From positions 62,001 to 126,000 of the forward strand of contig NZ_CABFVU010000001.1 of NCBI RefSeq assembly GCF_902150045.1: a stretch of DNA of 64,000 bases, written 5' to 3'. This DNA is from Chitinophaga polysaccharea (GTDB lineage: Bacteria; Bacteroidota; Bacteroidia; Chitinophagales; Chitinophagaceae). Shown one piece after another: positions 42,707 to 52,550 of this stretch; position 1 is the stretch's first letter; each line of letters starts with the position of its first letter. Made by a program: the position numbers and the translations under genes. The notes beneath the pieces are model-generated. The model was not told the DNA's origin. It saw only the letters and a list, made by a program, of their open reading frames with translations, and ran no database searches.

Positions 42707-43960
42707 TCAAATCGTTGGTTTCGATCCTAAGAGTGCCCAGTGGGCAAAGAGCGTGGGCTGTCGGACGGATATTCCGTGCAACCACCGTATCGCTTTCATT
42801 TCACTGGCTCTCAGGTGCTTGTATTTTCGTCTTGCCCGGCGCGCAAGTTTTACATTGACTATGTGCATATAATTCACAAGTGTTGCTTTGTAAAATTTAC
42901 TGTAGTAATTAATCCAGCCGGTTAATACCGGATTGATCTCTGCCGCTACTTCCTGCAATGTATTCGTCGTTCGTTTCAGCACTTCCCATTTACCCATCTT
43001 CTCATTCATCGAGCGCATCGACCCAATGCTTACTGCCGGTAGCCAGTTGGTAAACCAAACTCCACGTTGACTATTTCGTGCCAATCGTGGTTTGAAGGTG
43101 TAGCCAGGGAAGTCGAAAGACATTTTCGTTACTCCTTGTTGCCTCCTGTTGCTATCCTTGCAGTAGACCACCTGGGTTTTCTCTGGATGCAGTTCTAACC
43201 CACATGTTTTCAGTCGATCACTTAACGATGCTTTCAGGTTTACCGCTTCTACCATACTTCCACAATGAATGATAGCATCGTCTGCGTATCTTTCAAAAGG
43301 ACAGTGCGGGTAGCACTTTTCCAGCCACTTGTCCATACTATAATGCAGTTATAAATTTGCCAGTACAGGACCAATAACTGAACCCTGGGGAACTCCTTTA
43401 GTTCTTTCCTCTATCCTTCCGTCTGATTGCTGCAACGGTGCTTTCAACCATCTTTCAATGTACAGCAGCATCCAGCGAATCTTACAATGTAGTCTGACAG
43501 CCTTCATCAACAAGTCGTGCGGAATGTTGTCAAAGTAACCTTTGATATCAACATCTACTACCCAACTCTGATTCCAGCACCGCTCTCTTGCACGCGACAA
43601 CGCTTGTAGTGCCGACCTTCCAGGCCGGTAACCATAAGAATCATCATGAAAGATCTGCTCTAACCCCGGTTCTAATAAGCCTCTTACTACTGTCTGGGCA
43701 ATTCGGTCCGATATCGTGGGTATACCCAGAGGTCTTAGTCCACCTCCTTTCTTCGGTATCTCTTTCAGTTTCACCGGTGGGGGCATGTAGCTTCCTGAAC
43801 TCATTCGGTTCCATAATTTGTACAGATGATCTCTGTATCCTATATGGAACGATTCCAGATTGATTCCGTCTACTCCACCTGCTCCCTTGTTCGATCTTAC
43901 CTGATAATAGGCTAAACTCACCAATCGGCGACTTATACTAAACGATTTTGTTTTGCTCAT
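42707..43960 (-). pseudogene. Group II intron reverse transcriptase/maturase with a nonsense codon
   Basis: From MSKTKSFSISRRLVSLAYY at 43960 the frame encodes an LtrA-type protein of about 417 codons: RT motifs (GGLRPLGIPTISDRIAQTVV, VVDVDIKGYFDNIPHDLL, KGVPQGSVIGPVLANL), YADDA at the active site, the maturase X domain and the end FAHWALLGSKPTI. A TAA at 43349-43351 interrupts LANL-stop-LHYSMD in the same frame; relatives have Tyr or Phe there, so a single base change explains it. The maturase is probably inactive unless the stop is read through. Confidence 0.85.
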
Positions 43961-44521
43961 TTCAGTACCTCCTGAGCTCCAGCTCAGTTTTCTTCCATGA
44001 AAAAAAAACTTGATAACAGCCTCCCTTCGCTCCATTCCCATTACAGGAACTTCTTTACTACTACGAAGGCTTCTGCCCCTGTGCAGGCCATCGATACTTT
44101 CTATCTTGCTGTCCTTGCAGCTTGATATTTTCTCTTAACATGCCCGCGACAGGTTCTCCTGTTCCCGGTAAACGCCTGTGTTAAGATCACGCTGTCTATA
44201 CGCCGGATGCCACAGCAACAGTAATCAGGTAACTTTGCTGCTTGTCCCAATGACGGTACTGGACATTGGTTTTGACATCTTCTTACCCTTTCGACGCCTC
44301 TATCGACAGTTCACAGTGTTCGTCTTCTTAACACACACCTGACATATTTAATATGCCTTTTCCTTTCATGCTCACTACCACAACTCTTAATTGCAGCAGC
44401 TGAAGGTGGTTTGAGGGCTGCTCCTGAAAACCGCCCCCGATGGGCCTGCCATCATCATTTACCCAGCATTGAATATCTATGATCAAAGAACTAATTTGAT
44501 AACAGCATTCATTCAGGACAC

Positions 44522-46147
44522 TCAATACCCGGGATTCTGCGTTAAATTATTATTCTTTTGTATCTCCGTTCTGGGTATTGGGAAAAGGGTACGGTTAATA
44601 TTATTGGTAGCGGCATGCGACAGCCACGATTTTTTTGTGAATGCGCCAAACCTGATCATATCAGTGCGGCGGTGCCCTTCCTGGTCAAACTCCCAGCCCA
44701 GCTCATCCAGGAACCGGCCGTAAAGCAGATCTTCACCGCCTTCATTACTGAACTTGTTATTTACGGCATCCTTCATACCATATTGATAGGTACTGCCACC
44801 TCTCAGCTGTGCACCGGTTACAACTGCCCTGGAGGGGTTAGTAACAAAATCACGTTGACGGACCTGTGTTACTATGGCGGCGGCCTCATCGGCTTTACCT
44901 AACCGGAGCAGGCTCTCTGCTTTCATCATCAGCACTTCGGCATAACGGAACAAAGGATAATCGTTGCTCAGCCGGTTTGTGGAGCCCATCTTTATTTCAA
45001 ATTTTCCAAGGCGGAAACCATGTACCGATTCTCCTTTCTCCAACCCTGGCAATTCATTTACAAAACTCAGCGGCTTACCGGCAAAATCACCCTGCGCCAC
45101 GTATAACATCTGGCCTGCAGCTGTATACTGCTGCCCTTTGATCCAGTTGTTCTGATACCGTGCATCAGCAGGATCATAGGTGCTGATGAACTGGGGAATA
45201 GCGCAGATACCTCCCCAGGGAGTATTCTTTAAATTGTAGGTGGCCTGGTTCTCCTGCTGCAATGTTTGCATGTGCAGGTCAAACGCATTCCAGTTATTGG
45301 TATAGTCTTCATCCATTGGTATAGCCAGTACTATTTCCTTTGAGCCCTGGTTCTCTGTTAAAAACACATTCTTCTGTGCAGGTTCCAGGATATACCCCGC
45401 CCCGGAATTCATTACACTGTCGCAGGCACTGATGCATTTTTCCCATTGCGGCGTGCCGGTGTATACGCCTGCATTGAGATACATCTTTGCCAGCAGGGTA
45501 AAAGCCGCCCACTTGTTGAACTTACCGTAGGTAGCCTCAGTATTCTCTTTGCTGAGCAAAGGAATATTGTCGGTAAGATCTTTCACAATAAAATCATACA
45601 CCTCTTTGCGCGTATTCTGTTCAGGCAAAAATCCGGTTGGCAGATCAAACTTTGTTACAATAGGTACATTTCCGTAGAAGTCGCACAGGATGGCATAATA
45701 CGATGCACGGAGCACTTTCAGCTCTGCCAGGGTAGCGTCCTTCTCATCAGTGATAGGGATCAGGCCGGATTCAATCTGGTAAATGATCCTGTTGCAGTTA
45801 GTGATTCCTGCATAGGTTCTCGACCAGGTTTGGTTCACCACGTCATCATCGGTAGTCCAGGTATGCCTGTGCAAACGCTGGTATACGCCGTCATCAAACC
45901 ATCCCCATGGGCGTTTTGGAATCACCAGCTGATCACTGGTTACTTCCTGTGCGCGCCAGAGACCATTCCAGTCCAGCAATATGAACCGCCATTGCGAATA
46001 TCCTGCGCCTACGAGCGCCGCTATATCATCCTTTGTAGGATTGAATTTAGTGGAGATGATAGTAGTGTATGGCGTATCTTTTAACTTGGTACAGGCCGAT
46101 AGTAAAATGATGGCCATCAGTACGTTTATTCTGCGAAGCTTTTTCAT
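44522..46147 (-). CDS. SusD/RagB-family glycan-binding lipoprotein (locus 1)
   Basis: The 541-residue protein has a lipobox (LLSAC, Cys19) and SusD-like TPR helices. RAQEVTSDQLVIPKRPWGWF, NQTWSRTYAGITNCNRIIYQ and YPLFRYAEVLMMKAESLLRL are typical, and the protein ends in LTQNPGY, the usual SusD terminus. It binds the glycan at the cell surface and caps the SusC barrel. It starts 19 bp after SusC. A group II intron is inserted directly after its TGA. Confidence 0.92.
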   Translation of the reverse strand: MKKLRRINVLMAIILLSACTKLKDTPYTTIISTKFNPTKDDIAALVGAGYSQWRFILLDWNGLWRAQEVTSDQLVIPKRPWGWFDDGVYQRLHRHTWTTDDDVVNQTWSRTYAGITNCNRIIYQIESGLIPITDEKDATLAELKVLRASYYAILCDFYGNVPIVTKFDLPTGFLPEQNTRKEVYDFIVKDLTDNIPLLSKENTEATYGKFNKWAAFTLLAKMYLNAGVYTGTPQWEKCISACDSVMNSGAGYILEPAQKNVFLTENQGSKEIVLAIPMDEDYTNNWNAFDLHMQTLQQENQATYNLKNTPWGGICAIPQFISTYDPADARYQNNWIKGQQYTAAGQMLYVAQGDFAGKPLSFVNELPGLEKGESVHGFRLGKFEIKMGSTNRLSNDYPLFRYAEVLMMKAESLLRLGKADEAAAIVTQVRQRDFVTNPSRAVVTGAQLRGGSTYQYGMKDAVNNKFSNEGGEDLLYGRFLDELGWEFDQEGHRRTDMIRFGAFTKKSWLSHAATNNINRTLFPIPRTEIQKNNNLTQNPGY

Positions 46148-46166
46148 ACGTGTTTTTTTTGGGAGA

Positions 46167-49100
46167 TTAGAAATTCAGGTTCACACCAACGGTAAACGAA
46201 CGGGTCGACGGATACTTATCGCGGTCATCTATACCCGGATTCAGCCCCAGCCTGTTCACTTCAGGATCCAGGCCTTTATACTTCGTGATAATGAAAGTAT
46301 TCAGCGAGGAAACATAGAAACGCGCCCCTTTGAGATATTTATTTTTTGTTTGGGGAAGAGAATAACCTAAAGTGATATTATCAATCTTCCAGAAATCTCC
46401 GTTCTCCACATAATAACTGTTCAGCTCAAGTGCATTTACGTTCAATACTTTTTTTCCGAAAACAGGATCATAAGCCGATTTCAGGATATTATAATTCTGG
46501 ATGGCAGGGTTCTCCATATACATCCGTTGTGAATTGAGGATCTGGTATCCAAAAGCCCCGCGCATAGTAACACTCAGGTCGAAACGTTTGTAGGAAAAGT
46601 TATTGTTCCATCCGGCATAATATTTCGGCAAACCATTACCAATTACTTTTTTATCTTCAAAAGCATGGGCAAAATTATCATAGTTCACAGGTTTACCATC
46701 TCTTCCTTCGTATATCCATTTCCCGTTATCATCAATATCAATCACCTTATATCCGTAGAAATCACCAATACCTTTACCGATGGTAACGATGCTGGTAAAT
46801 GTTTGTATAGGAATGCCCGCGGCACCGGTAGTGAAGTAAGGCGTAGTGGTTTGGTACAATTCGTTTGAAAGGCTGACTAATTTATTACTGTTAGTAGAGA
46901 AATTGACGCTGGAGCTCCAGGTAAAATCCCTGGCTTTTACCGGCACAAAATTCAGCATCACTTCCACGCCTTTGTTTTCCATTTTACCTACGTTGGCCTT
47001 GGTTCGGCGGTAAAGGTTCGGCGGACTTGGCACTTCGTATTCATACAGCAATCCCCTGATCTGCCGGTTGTATACATCCACATTACCGCTAATGCGGCCT
47101 CTCAGCAAGCTGAAATCCAGCCCGATGTTTGCCTCTGCTTTCTCTTCCCAGCGGATAAACGGGTTGGCATTGGTAGCCGGTATCAGGATGCGGGACCATT
47201 TACCATTGGTATATACATAATCGCCATAGCCGATCAATGGCTGGCTCAGGAACCCATCCTGCGGCGGATTACCGGTGATACCGTATCCAACACGCAACTT
47301 CAGGTCATCAAACAGGCCTTGCTGTTTCATGAAATTTTCGTTGGAGATCCTCCATCCGCCGGATACTGCCCAGAAATTACCCCATGGGTTTTTGGCCCCA
47401 TACAACTGGCTGGCTCCCTCTCTTCTCAAACTGGCCAGCAACAGGTAACGATCCTTGTAGTTATAATTCAGCCTTGTGAAAAAACTGACGAGGTTTGTTT
47501 CTGTTTTATAACTGCTGATATTGGCCAGCTTGTTCTTGATCCCTTCTCCCAAACCAATATTGTTATACCCGAAAACATCTGTTGGAAAATCCTGGTTATC
47601 GGAATAAGATCCGGAAGATTCATTCTCCTGGTAGCCGTATCCGCCCAGTAAAGTAAAATGGTGCTCGTTGAACGACCTGGTATACTCTGCTGTCCACTCG
47701 GTCAGGCGGTCTATAGACAGATCAGAGGCTACAGAGGCAAAACCATTCACACCGCTTTTAATATTGGAGATATGCTTCTTGGATTCCGCGTATCCTTTAT
47801 TGGAGTTAAAACGTGCATAAGAGAATAAGGCCGACAATTTCAGATTATTAATAGGTCTGTAAGTAAGGGTAGCATTCATACGGGAATTTACATTCTTCGC
47901 CTCACCATCGCTTTCATACAGCAATGCCATTGGGTTCTCATAATCGAAGTTGCCGGTTTGCTCATAGAAATCGCCATTTTCGTTACGCACCGGTTCAGTA
48001 GGATTCCTGATCACAGTTTGACGGTAGATCCATCCGTTAAAACTATTATCGCCATTGTTGTTACGGGTATAGTTATTGGTCTGGTTCAGGATACCTACAT
48101 TCAGTTTCAGTTTATCGTTGAACATGCTATGATTCACATCGATCCTGCCGGAGAAGGTATTGTTATCACTTTTCCTGAAGATACCCTGTAACGCGCGGTA
48201 GTTGGCAGATGCCAGATAGTTGGTAGTTGCATTGCCGCCACGGATGGTAAGGTTATGTACCTGTGTGAACGGTGTGCGGGTAGCTTCCTTCAGCCAGTCG
48301 GTGGCGCCGCCTGCATCCCAGGAGGCCAGTCTGGTGCCGGCCTTGATCTGGTCGCGGTAATCCTGCGCAGTAAGCATATCCAGTTTTTTAGAGATGACCT
48401 GCGTAGTAGCATAACCACTGTAATCAACGGAGTTGGAATAGGTGCCTTTGGCTCTTTTTGTAGTGATGATGATAACGCCATTGGAACCTCTCACACCATA
48501 AATGGCAGCGGAGGAGCCATCTTTCAGCACATCCATGGATTCAATATCTTCCGGGGCTACTGTTTTCAGGTCGCCGGGAATACCATCAATAATAACGAGC
48601 GGGTTGGCATTGGCGCCGAATAAAGTGGTGTTGCCACGCAGCAATATCTGGGAGCCATCGGTGGGGTTGCCGCTGGGTGTGGCAATAGTTAAACCGGCCA
48701 CTTTTCCCTGTAGTAACTGACCGGCGTCCAGTACCGGTCCTTTTACAAAGTTCTCCGATTTTACGGTAGCTACCGCACTGGTTACATCGCCCCTGCGCTG
48801 GGTGCCATAACCAATTACCACGGCTTCGCTCAAACTCGCGATGGAAGCCTTCATCACTACATCTACCGATTTTCTGCCGTTTACCGGCATTTCTACCTCC
48901 TGGAAACCCAGGTAGGAGAATACAAGTACAGCATCCGGGGCAACAGTGATATGGTATTTACCATCCACATTGGTGGTTGTTCCTGTTTGCCCGTTCTTAA
49001 TTTTCACGCTCACCCCGGGCAATGGTGCATTCTCTCCATCAGTTACTTTTCCCTGAACAGTTACTTCCTGTACAGGTGCAGCGGTCACCTCGATGATATC

Positions 49101-49478
49101 CTGCGCCGGGGCCTCTTTCTCCACGATAATGATCAGGTTATCCTTCTGCAGGTAACCGAGCTTTGTATGTTTCAGTACCTTGTCCAAAACAACAGACAAC
49201 GGCTGCCCGTTTGCCGATACTGATAGCCGGCTGTATTCCGCTACGAGCTTGTCATTATAAACAAATGAAAGACCGCTTTTCTTTTCCATCTCCGCCAGGA
49301 TATTCTGCAGGGAACGGTTTTCCAGCTGCACACTTATTCTGATGCTACTGGCTGTTTGCCCTGTTAACGCGCCTGCAAACAATAGTTGTGAACACAGGGA
49401 GATAAGGAGGAATATGCTGCAGCCGGCGCGCATCGTTTTCCGGATGGCATAGAGATGACACCAAGTGAATCGCTTCAT
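46167..49478 (-). CDS. SusC/RagA-type TonB-dependent transporter (locus 1)
   Basis: The 1103-residue protein has a signal segment (to about residue 40), an STN domain (SLQNILAEMEKKSGLSFVYN), a carboxypeptidase-like domain (GKVTDGENAPLPGVSVKIKN) and the SusC TonB-box region (VVIGYGTQRRGDVTSAVA). The plug holds DIESMDVLKDGSSAAIYGVR, and a 22-strand barrel ends in VGVNLNF. The STN domain relays a signal to FecR and the sigma factor encoded upstream. The substrate is unknown; the nearest enzymes are the GH116/GH172 operons. Confidence 0.93.
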   Translation of the reverse strand: MKRFTWCHLYAIRKTMRAGCSIFLLISLCSQLLFAGALTGQTASSIRISVQLENRSLQNILAEMEKKSGLSFVYNDKLVAEYSRLSVSANGQPLSVVLDKVLKHTKLGYLQKDNLIIIVEKEAPAQDIIEVTAAPVQEVTVQGKVTDGENAPLPGVSVKIKNGQTGTTTNVDGKYHITVAPDAVLVFSYLGFQEVEMPVNGRKSVDVVMKASIASLSEAVVIGYGTQRRGDVTSAVATVKSENFVKGPVLDAGQLLQGKVAGLTIATPSGNPTDGSQILLRGNTTLFGANANPLVIIDGIPGDLKTVAPEDIESMDVLKDGSSAAIYGVRGSNGVIIITTKRAKGTYSNSVDYSGYATTQVISKKLDMLTAQDYRDQIKAGTRLASWDAGGATDWLKEATRTPFTQVHNLTIRGGNATTNYLASANYRALQGIFRKSDNNTFSGRIDVNHSMFNDKLKLNVGILNQTNNYTRNNNGDNSFNGWIYRQTVIRNPTEPVRNENGDFYEQTGNFDYENPMALLYESDGEAKNVNSRMNATLTYRPINNLKLSALFSYARFNSNKGYAESKKHISNIKSGVNGFASVASDLSIDRLTEWTAEYTRSFNEHHFTLLGGYGYQENESSGSYSDNQDFPTDVFGYNNIGLGEGIKNKLANISSYKTETNLVSFFTRLNYNYKDRYLLLASLRREGASQLYGAKNPWGNFWAVSGGWRISNENFMKQQGLFDDLKLRVGYGITGNPPQDGFLSQPLIGYGDYVYTNGKWSRILIPATNANPFIRWEEKAEANIGLDFSLLRGRISGNVDVYNRQIRGLLYEYEVPSPPNLYRRTKANVGKMENKGVEVMLNFVPVKARDFTWSSSVNFSTNSNKLVSLSNELYQTTTPYFTTGAAGIPIQTFTSIVTIGKGIGDFYGYKVIDIDDNGKWIYEGRDGKPVNYDNFAHAFEDKKVIGNGLPKYYAGWNNNFSYKRFDLSVTMRGAFGYQILNSQRMYMENPAIQNYNILKSAYDPVFGKKVLNVNALELNSYYVENGDFWKIDNITLGYSLPQTKNKYLKGARFYVSSLNTFIITKYKGLDPEVNRLGLNPGIDDRDKYPSTRSFTVGVNLNF

Positions 49479-49512
49479 ACAAGTTAGAGTTTTGGTTAAG
49501 TAAAAGTTGGAT

Positions 49513-50448
49513 TTAGAATTGTACTACTTTATTACGTACAGTCCAGTTAAGTTTGTTGGCTTTAGCGATGGCGAAAAGGATTTTTTCCAATGAATCGGTG
49601 GAACTGAAATTTGCTGTAAAACGTATCCCCTTCGTAGCTTCATCTTTAAAAATAATTTTAACATCATAAATATTCTCCAGCATAATGGCCACGTGCTGCA
49701 GTGTTTCGTTCCTGAACACGAGCTTACCGGTTGTCCACCCGGCGATAGCTGCTGCATTCACCATTTTCTTCTGCCGGGCTCCGTTGCTGCGTTGAATCAC
49801 TGCCTGTTCATCCGGTGTAAGCAGCATTGGTAGCTCCTGCCCGGATGTTCCTACAGCTACTTTTCCACGTATAACCGTTATCGTTACTTCATCCAATGCT
49901 TTATATGCCTGTACATTAAAAGCAGTACCCAGTACTTCTGTTTGTATACCGGCGCTTGTTACAGTAAAGGGATGAGCAGGATCATTTGTTACATCAAAAC
50001 AGGCCTCTCCTTCCTGGAGTGTTATGGTCCTGTTCTCCTTAAAATTCTCCGGGTATCGGATCACTGATCCTGCGTTAAGTATTACCCCGGATCCATCCGG
50101 GAGCAACAGTTTCAGCTGTTTCCCCCTGGCTGCGGACATGGTGATATACCCTACGGTGTTTGTACTATGAAAATGCAGGTATGCCCATGTACCCAACGAT
50201 ATAATAAATATAACGGAAGCGGCTACACGCAATATTAACGGGAGATTAAAAAAATTTTGTCTTTTGATCCGCCGGTCAATACGATCTTTCAACCGGCGCA
50301 TCACCATCTCCCTGTCTACCCCCAGATCCTTTCCGCTGCCTTCTTCCGAAAGACGGTCGAACCACTGTTCCATCCACTCCTTTTGTTCCGGTGTACATTC
50401 CCCCTTCAGGTAACGTTCCAGCAGCGTGTTAAATTCTGTTTCATTCAT
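49513..50448 (-). CDS. FecR-family anti-sigma factor (locus 1)
   Basis: The 311-residue protein has a short cytoplasmic N terminus (EWMEQWFDRLSEEG), one membrane helix (LILRVAASVIFIISLGTWAY) and a periplasmic FecR domain (LLLPDGSGVILNAGSVIRYP, EGEACFDVTNDPAHPFTV, GTAFNVQAYKAL). The C-terminal DUF4974 part (VAIMLENIYDVKIIF) meets the STN domain of SusC. It holds the sigma factor inactive until the transporter is occupied. It lies 35 bp upstream of SusC. Confidence 0.92.
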   Translation of the reverse strand: MNETEFNTLLERYLKGECTPEQKEWMEQWFDRLSEEGSGKDLGVDREMVMRRLKDRIDRRIKRQNFFNLPLILRVAASVIFIISLGTWAYLHFHSTNTVGYITMSAARGKQLKLLLPDGSGVILNAGSVIRYPENFKENRTITLQEGEACFDVTNDPAHPFTVTSAGIQTEVLGTAFNVQAYKALDEVTITVIRGKVAVGTSGQELPMLLTPDEQAVIQRSNGARQKKMVNAAAIAGWTTGKLVFRNETLQHVAIMLENIYDVKIIFKDEATKGIRFTANFSSTDSLEKILFAIAKANKLNWTVRNKVVQF

Positions 50449-50542
50449 AACGGCTGTTTTTCTTTGTATTGGAACACGTGGTTATATAGAAGTGTATAAA
50501 AAGAAGGGATGGTAGTAGATGCTGGCAGTATTTTTTTGAATT

Positions 50543-51097
50543 TTATACATTCAGCTTCAGGTGAAGATATTTGAGGGCATTGCTGATCTGTTTCTTTACT
50601 GTTTTATCGGAGATATTCAGTTTATGTGCAATTTCTTTATGGGAGAGATCTTCTGTTCTGCTCAGGAGAAATACCTGCTTCATTTTCAGGGGCAGTTTAT
50701 CTATTTCACGGTTTACCAACAGGGATAATTCGTTGGCTGCCAGCTGCTGTTCAAAAAGATCATCGGCGTCTGTAAAAAGCAGGCTCCATGACTTGCGGAA
50801 ATGGTTCCTCTTTATTTCCTGGCGGATATACCGGAAGCCCCCATACCTTACGCAGGAATGGAGATAGGAGTACAGGGAGTCTACATTCTCCAGGTTGCGG
50901 CGGCGTTTCCAGAGCGACACAAATATTTCCTGCAGTATATCTTCCGCCTCTGCGGTATCCCTGATCGCCTTTACCAGATAAAAGTACAGCCGCTCCCAGT
51001 AACGCATGTATATCACATCGAAAGCTTCCCCGTTATCTTCTTTCAGCAAATCTAAAAGGATATCGTCTGCATATTGTTGAAGATGCACACCATTCAT
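50543..51097 (-). CDS. ECF sigma factor, FecI-like (locus 1)
   Basis: The start at 51097 (MNGVHLQQYADDILL) is chosen; an upstream ATG at 51169 adds a basic leader without family match. The 184-residue protein has region 2 (DTAEAEDILQEIFVSLWKRR) and region 4 (LSRTEDLSHKEIAHKLNISD, then KTVKKQISNALKYL). It belongs to the Bacteroidota FecI-like group that activates susCD operons. The FecR gene follows 94 bp downstream. Confidence 0.9.
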   Translation of the reverse strand: MNGVHLQQYADDILLDLLKEDNGEAFDVIYMRYWERLYFYLVKAIRDTAEAEDILQEIFVSLWKRRRNLENVDSLYSYLHSCVRYGGFRYIRQEIKRNHFRKSWSLLFTDADDLFEQQLAANELSLLVNREIDKLPLKMKQVFLLSRTEDLSHKEIAHKLNISDKTVKKQISNALKYLHLKLNV

Positions 51098-51170
51098 AAG
51101 TGGAAAATTAACATAAACGTGAAACCTGTCTTTACTTACGGCTTGTCCTTTCTTCCTGGAACCAAGCAAT

Positions 51171-51197
51171 TATTAATTGTCTAATATACAATTAATA
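51171..51197. promoter_or_regulatory. Perfect inverted repeat before sigma gene 1
   Basis: TATTAATTGT and ACAATTAATA are separated by 7 nt. The dyad lies about 75 bp upstream of the sigma-factor start. It is AT-rich, so chance is possible. The rest of the 51198-51405 gap is AT-rich with no gene seen. Confidence 0.4.
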
Positions 51198-51409
51198 CTT
51201 ATTGGCACATTATTTTTTTTCAGGAATTTTTAAAAATTTATGGAAGATAGAATGTGAAGCCTGCACTGCATAGGCGCTTACAGGAGAATTGTCATTTTTT
51301 TGATATAAATGTCGTTTTTACACTAAAAAAGAAAATGTATTAAAAATAAATGAAGGTTTGGGATCCGGTTAAACAGCTGCAGCCTGCACCAGGTATCCAA
51401 ATAAAAAGA

Positions 51410-51435
51410 GGGTGTATCGTACTTTTGATACACCC
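51410..51435 (-). terminator. Intrinsic terminator after the NmrA gene
   Basis: GGGTGTATC (51410-51418) and GATACACCC (51427-51435) pair over 9 bp. On the minus strand TCTTTTTATTT follows. The 51436-51572 spacer before the NmrA stop shows no gene. Confidence 0.8.
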
Positions 51436-51572
51436 CCTGGGGTAAAACAAATGTCAGCGGAAATGCCGGAATTGGGGAATTGTTGCCAGGTAAACTTCTT
51501 ATGGCTTTAAAACCGGTATATCACAGGGAGTGCCAACGTAGCCCCCTTGTAAGCATTCCCCCGGCACCAGGT

Positions 51573-52457
51573 TTATTTAAACCACTCCATATAGTCTTTT
51601 ATAAAACCGGTTGCCGTGCGTGCCGGTTTTTGCAGCAGCCGCGATACATCAGGGCTGATATATGCGGCATCGCCGTTCCGCTGTATTTCAGTATAAACCA
51701 TAAGGGTTTGTATGGCCCACTGCGGCATTCCCTTCTTTTCCATTCTTTCCCTGGCCTCCTCCAGCGTAAGCGGCACATAGGTTACTTTATCGCCTATCAC
51801 CTCTCCTATGATATCAGCCAGCTGCCGGTAATTGAGGGCCTCATCGCCGGTGAGGATATATGTTTTTCCCGCATGTTCCGCCGGGTTCATGAGCACCGTA
51901 AAGGCTGTTTCGGCAATATCCCGGAGGTCGATATACGCCCGGCGTCCATCACCGATGGCTTCGTAAATACCGCGCTCCTCTTTTACCCGTTTTGAAAACT
52001 CTCCCAGCCAGTTCTGCATAAATCCGGTAGGTTGCAGGATGGTCCAGTTCAGACCGGAAGACGTAAGCAGCGTTTCCACTTCTTTGTGCGACTTCCCGAT
52101 GGCCGATGCTGCAATATGTTGCGGCGAGCTTTTCCCGGCGGCGGCGGAGGATAACTTTACAAAATGATTTACCCCGGCCGCCTTAGCTGCCTTGATCACA
52201 TTATGCTGCTCCTCTACAAAACCGGTTCCCATACCGGATACCAGGAAAACTGCCGTACTGTTTTCCATAGTGGCGGCAAGCGTTTCCGGCCGGCTCATGT
52301 CGGCAGCCATCCATTTTACAAAAGGCAGGCTTTCCGCCCTGCTGAGATCCCTGGTTACTGCGATAGTGGGTACTTCTGCACGCGATAAATACCCGAGCAA
52401 TGCTTTGCCTATTTTCCCTGTTGCACCGAATACAGTGCGGTACTGTGTGTTTTCCAT
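51573..52457 (-). CDS. NmrA-family NAD(P)H-binding reductase
   Basis: The start at 52457 (MENTQYRTVFGATGKIGKAL) is preferred to one 9 bp upstream. The 294-residue protein has the GxxGxxG loop, FVKLSSAAAGKSSPQ, WTILQPTGFMQNWL and YIDLRDIAETAFTVL, as in NmrA/QOR2-type quinone reductases. It is divergent from an AraC gene 93 bp away, a usual regulator-target arrangement. It is a relative of the gene at 12996. Confidence 0.82.
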   Translation of the reverse strand: MENTQYRTVFGATGKIGKALLGYLSRAEVPTIAVTRDLSRAESLPFVKWMAADMSRPETLAATMENSTAVFLVSGMGTGFVEEQHNVIKAAKAAGVNHFVKLSSAAAGKSSPQHIAASAIGKSHKEVETLLTSSGLNWTILQPTGFMQNWLGEFSKRVKEERGIYEAIGDGRRAYIDLRDIAETAFTVLMNPAEHAGKTYILTGDEALNYRQLADIIGEVIGDKVTYVPLTLEEARERMEKKGMPQWAIQTLMVYTEIQRNGDAAYISPDVSRLLQKPARTATGFIKDYMEWFK

Positions 52458-52550
52458 TTTAATCATTTAATTTTACTCACCCAAAGTTACCGCCCCGCAA
52501 TTCCGGCAGATAACGCTTGAGGAACTCTCATCAACGCAAAAAGAAGTATT

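Larger units (their letters stand above)
42629..44521 (-). mobile_element. Group II intron, copy 1 (full length)
   Basis: The boundaries are set by comparison with copy 2: identity begins right after the TGA of susD (5' GTGTCC at 44521) and ends at ...TTAC near 42629. The 1,893-bp unit has about 560 nt of ribozyme domains I-III, a reverse transcriptase frame in domain IV, a 34-nt domain V at 42667-42700 and a domain VI hairpin (CTCGGGC with GCCCGGG). A TCGATA at intron nt 216-221 can pair with the target TATTGA (one G-U), which fits EBS1-IBS1. The 5' GTGTC departs from consensus GTGYG at one base. The intron lies outside the coding frame of susD. Confidence 0.85.

Noticed and set aside
42672-42872. 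66-codon frame found identically at 53584-53784
   Set aside because: Its repetition comes from the two intron copies, and it runs antisense to the reverse transcriptase end.
44331-44338. GTGTGTG considered as the intron 5' end
   Set aside because: It fits GTGYG, but identity between copies continues to the susD stop, and starting here would leave only about 380 nt for domains I-III.
44328-44525. 65-codon frame conserved in both intron copies, considered as a small gene
   Set aside because: It lies in the 5' ribozyme part (domain I). Sequence identity there is explained by the intron itself.
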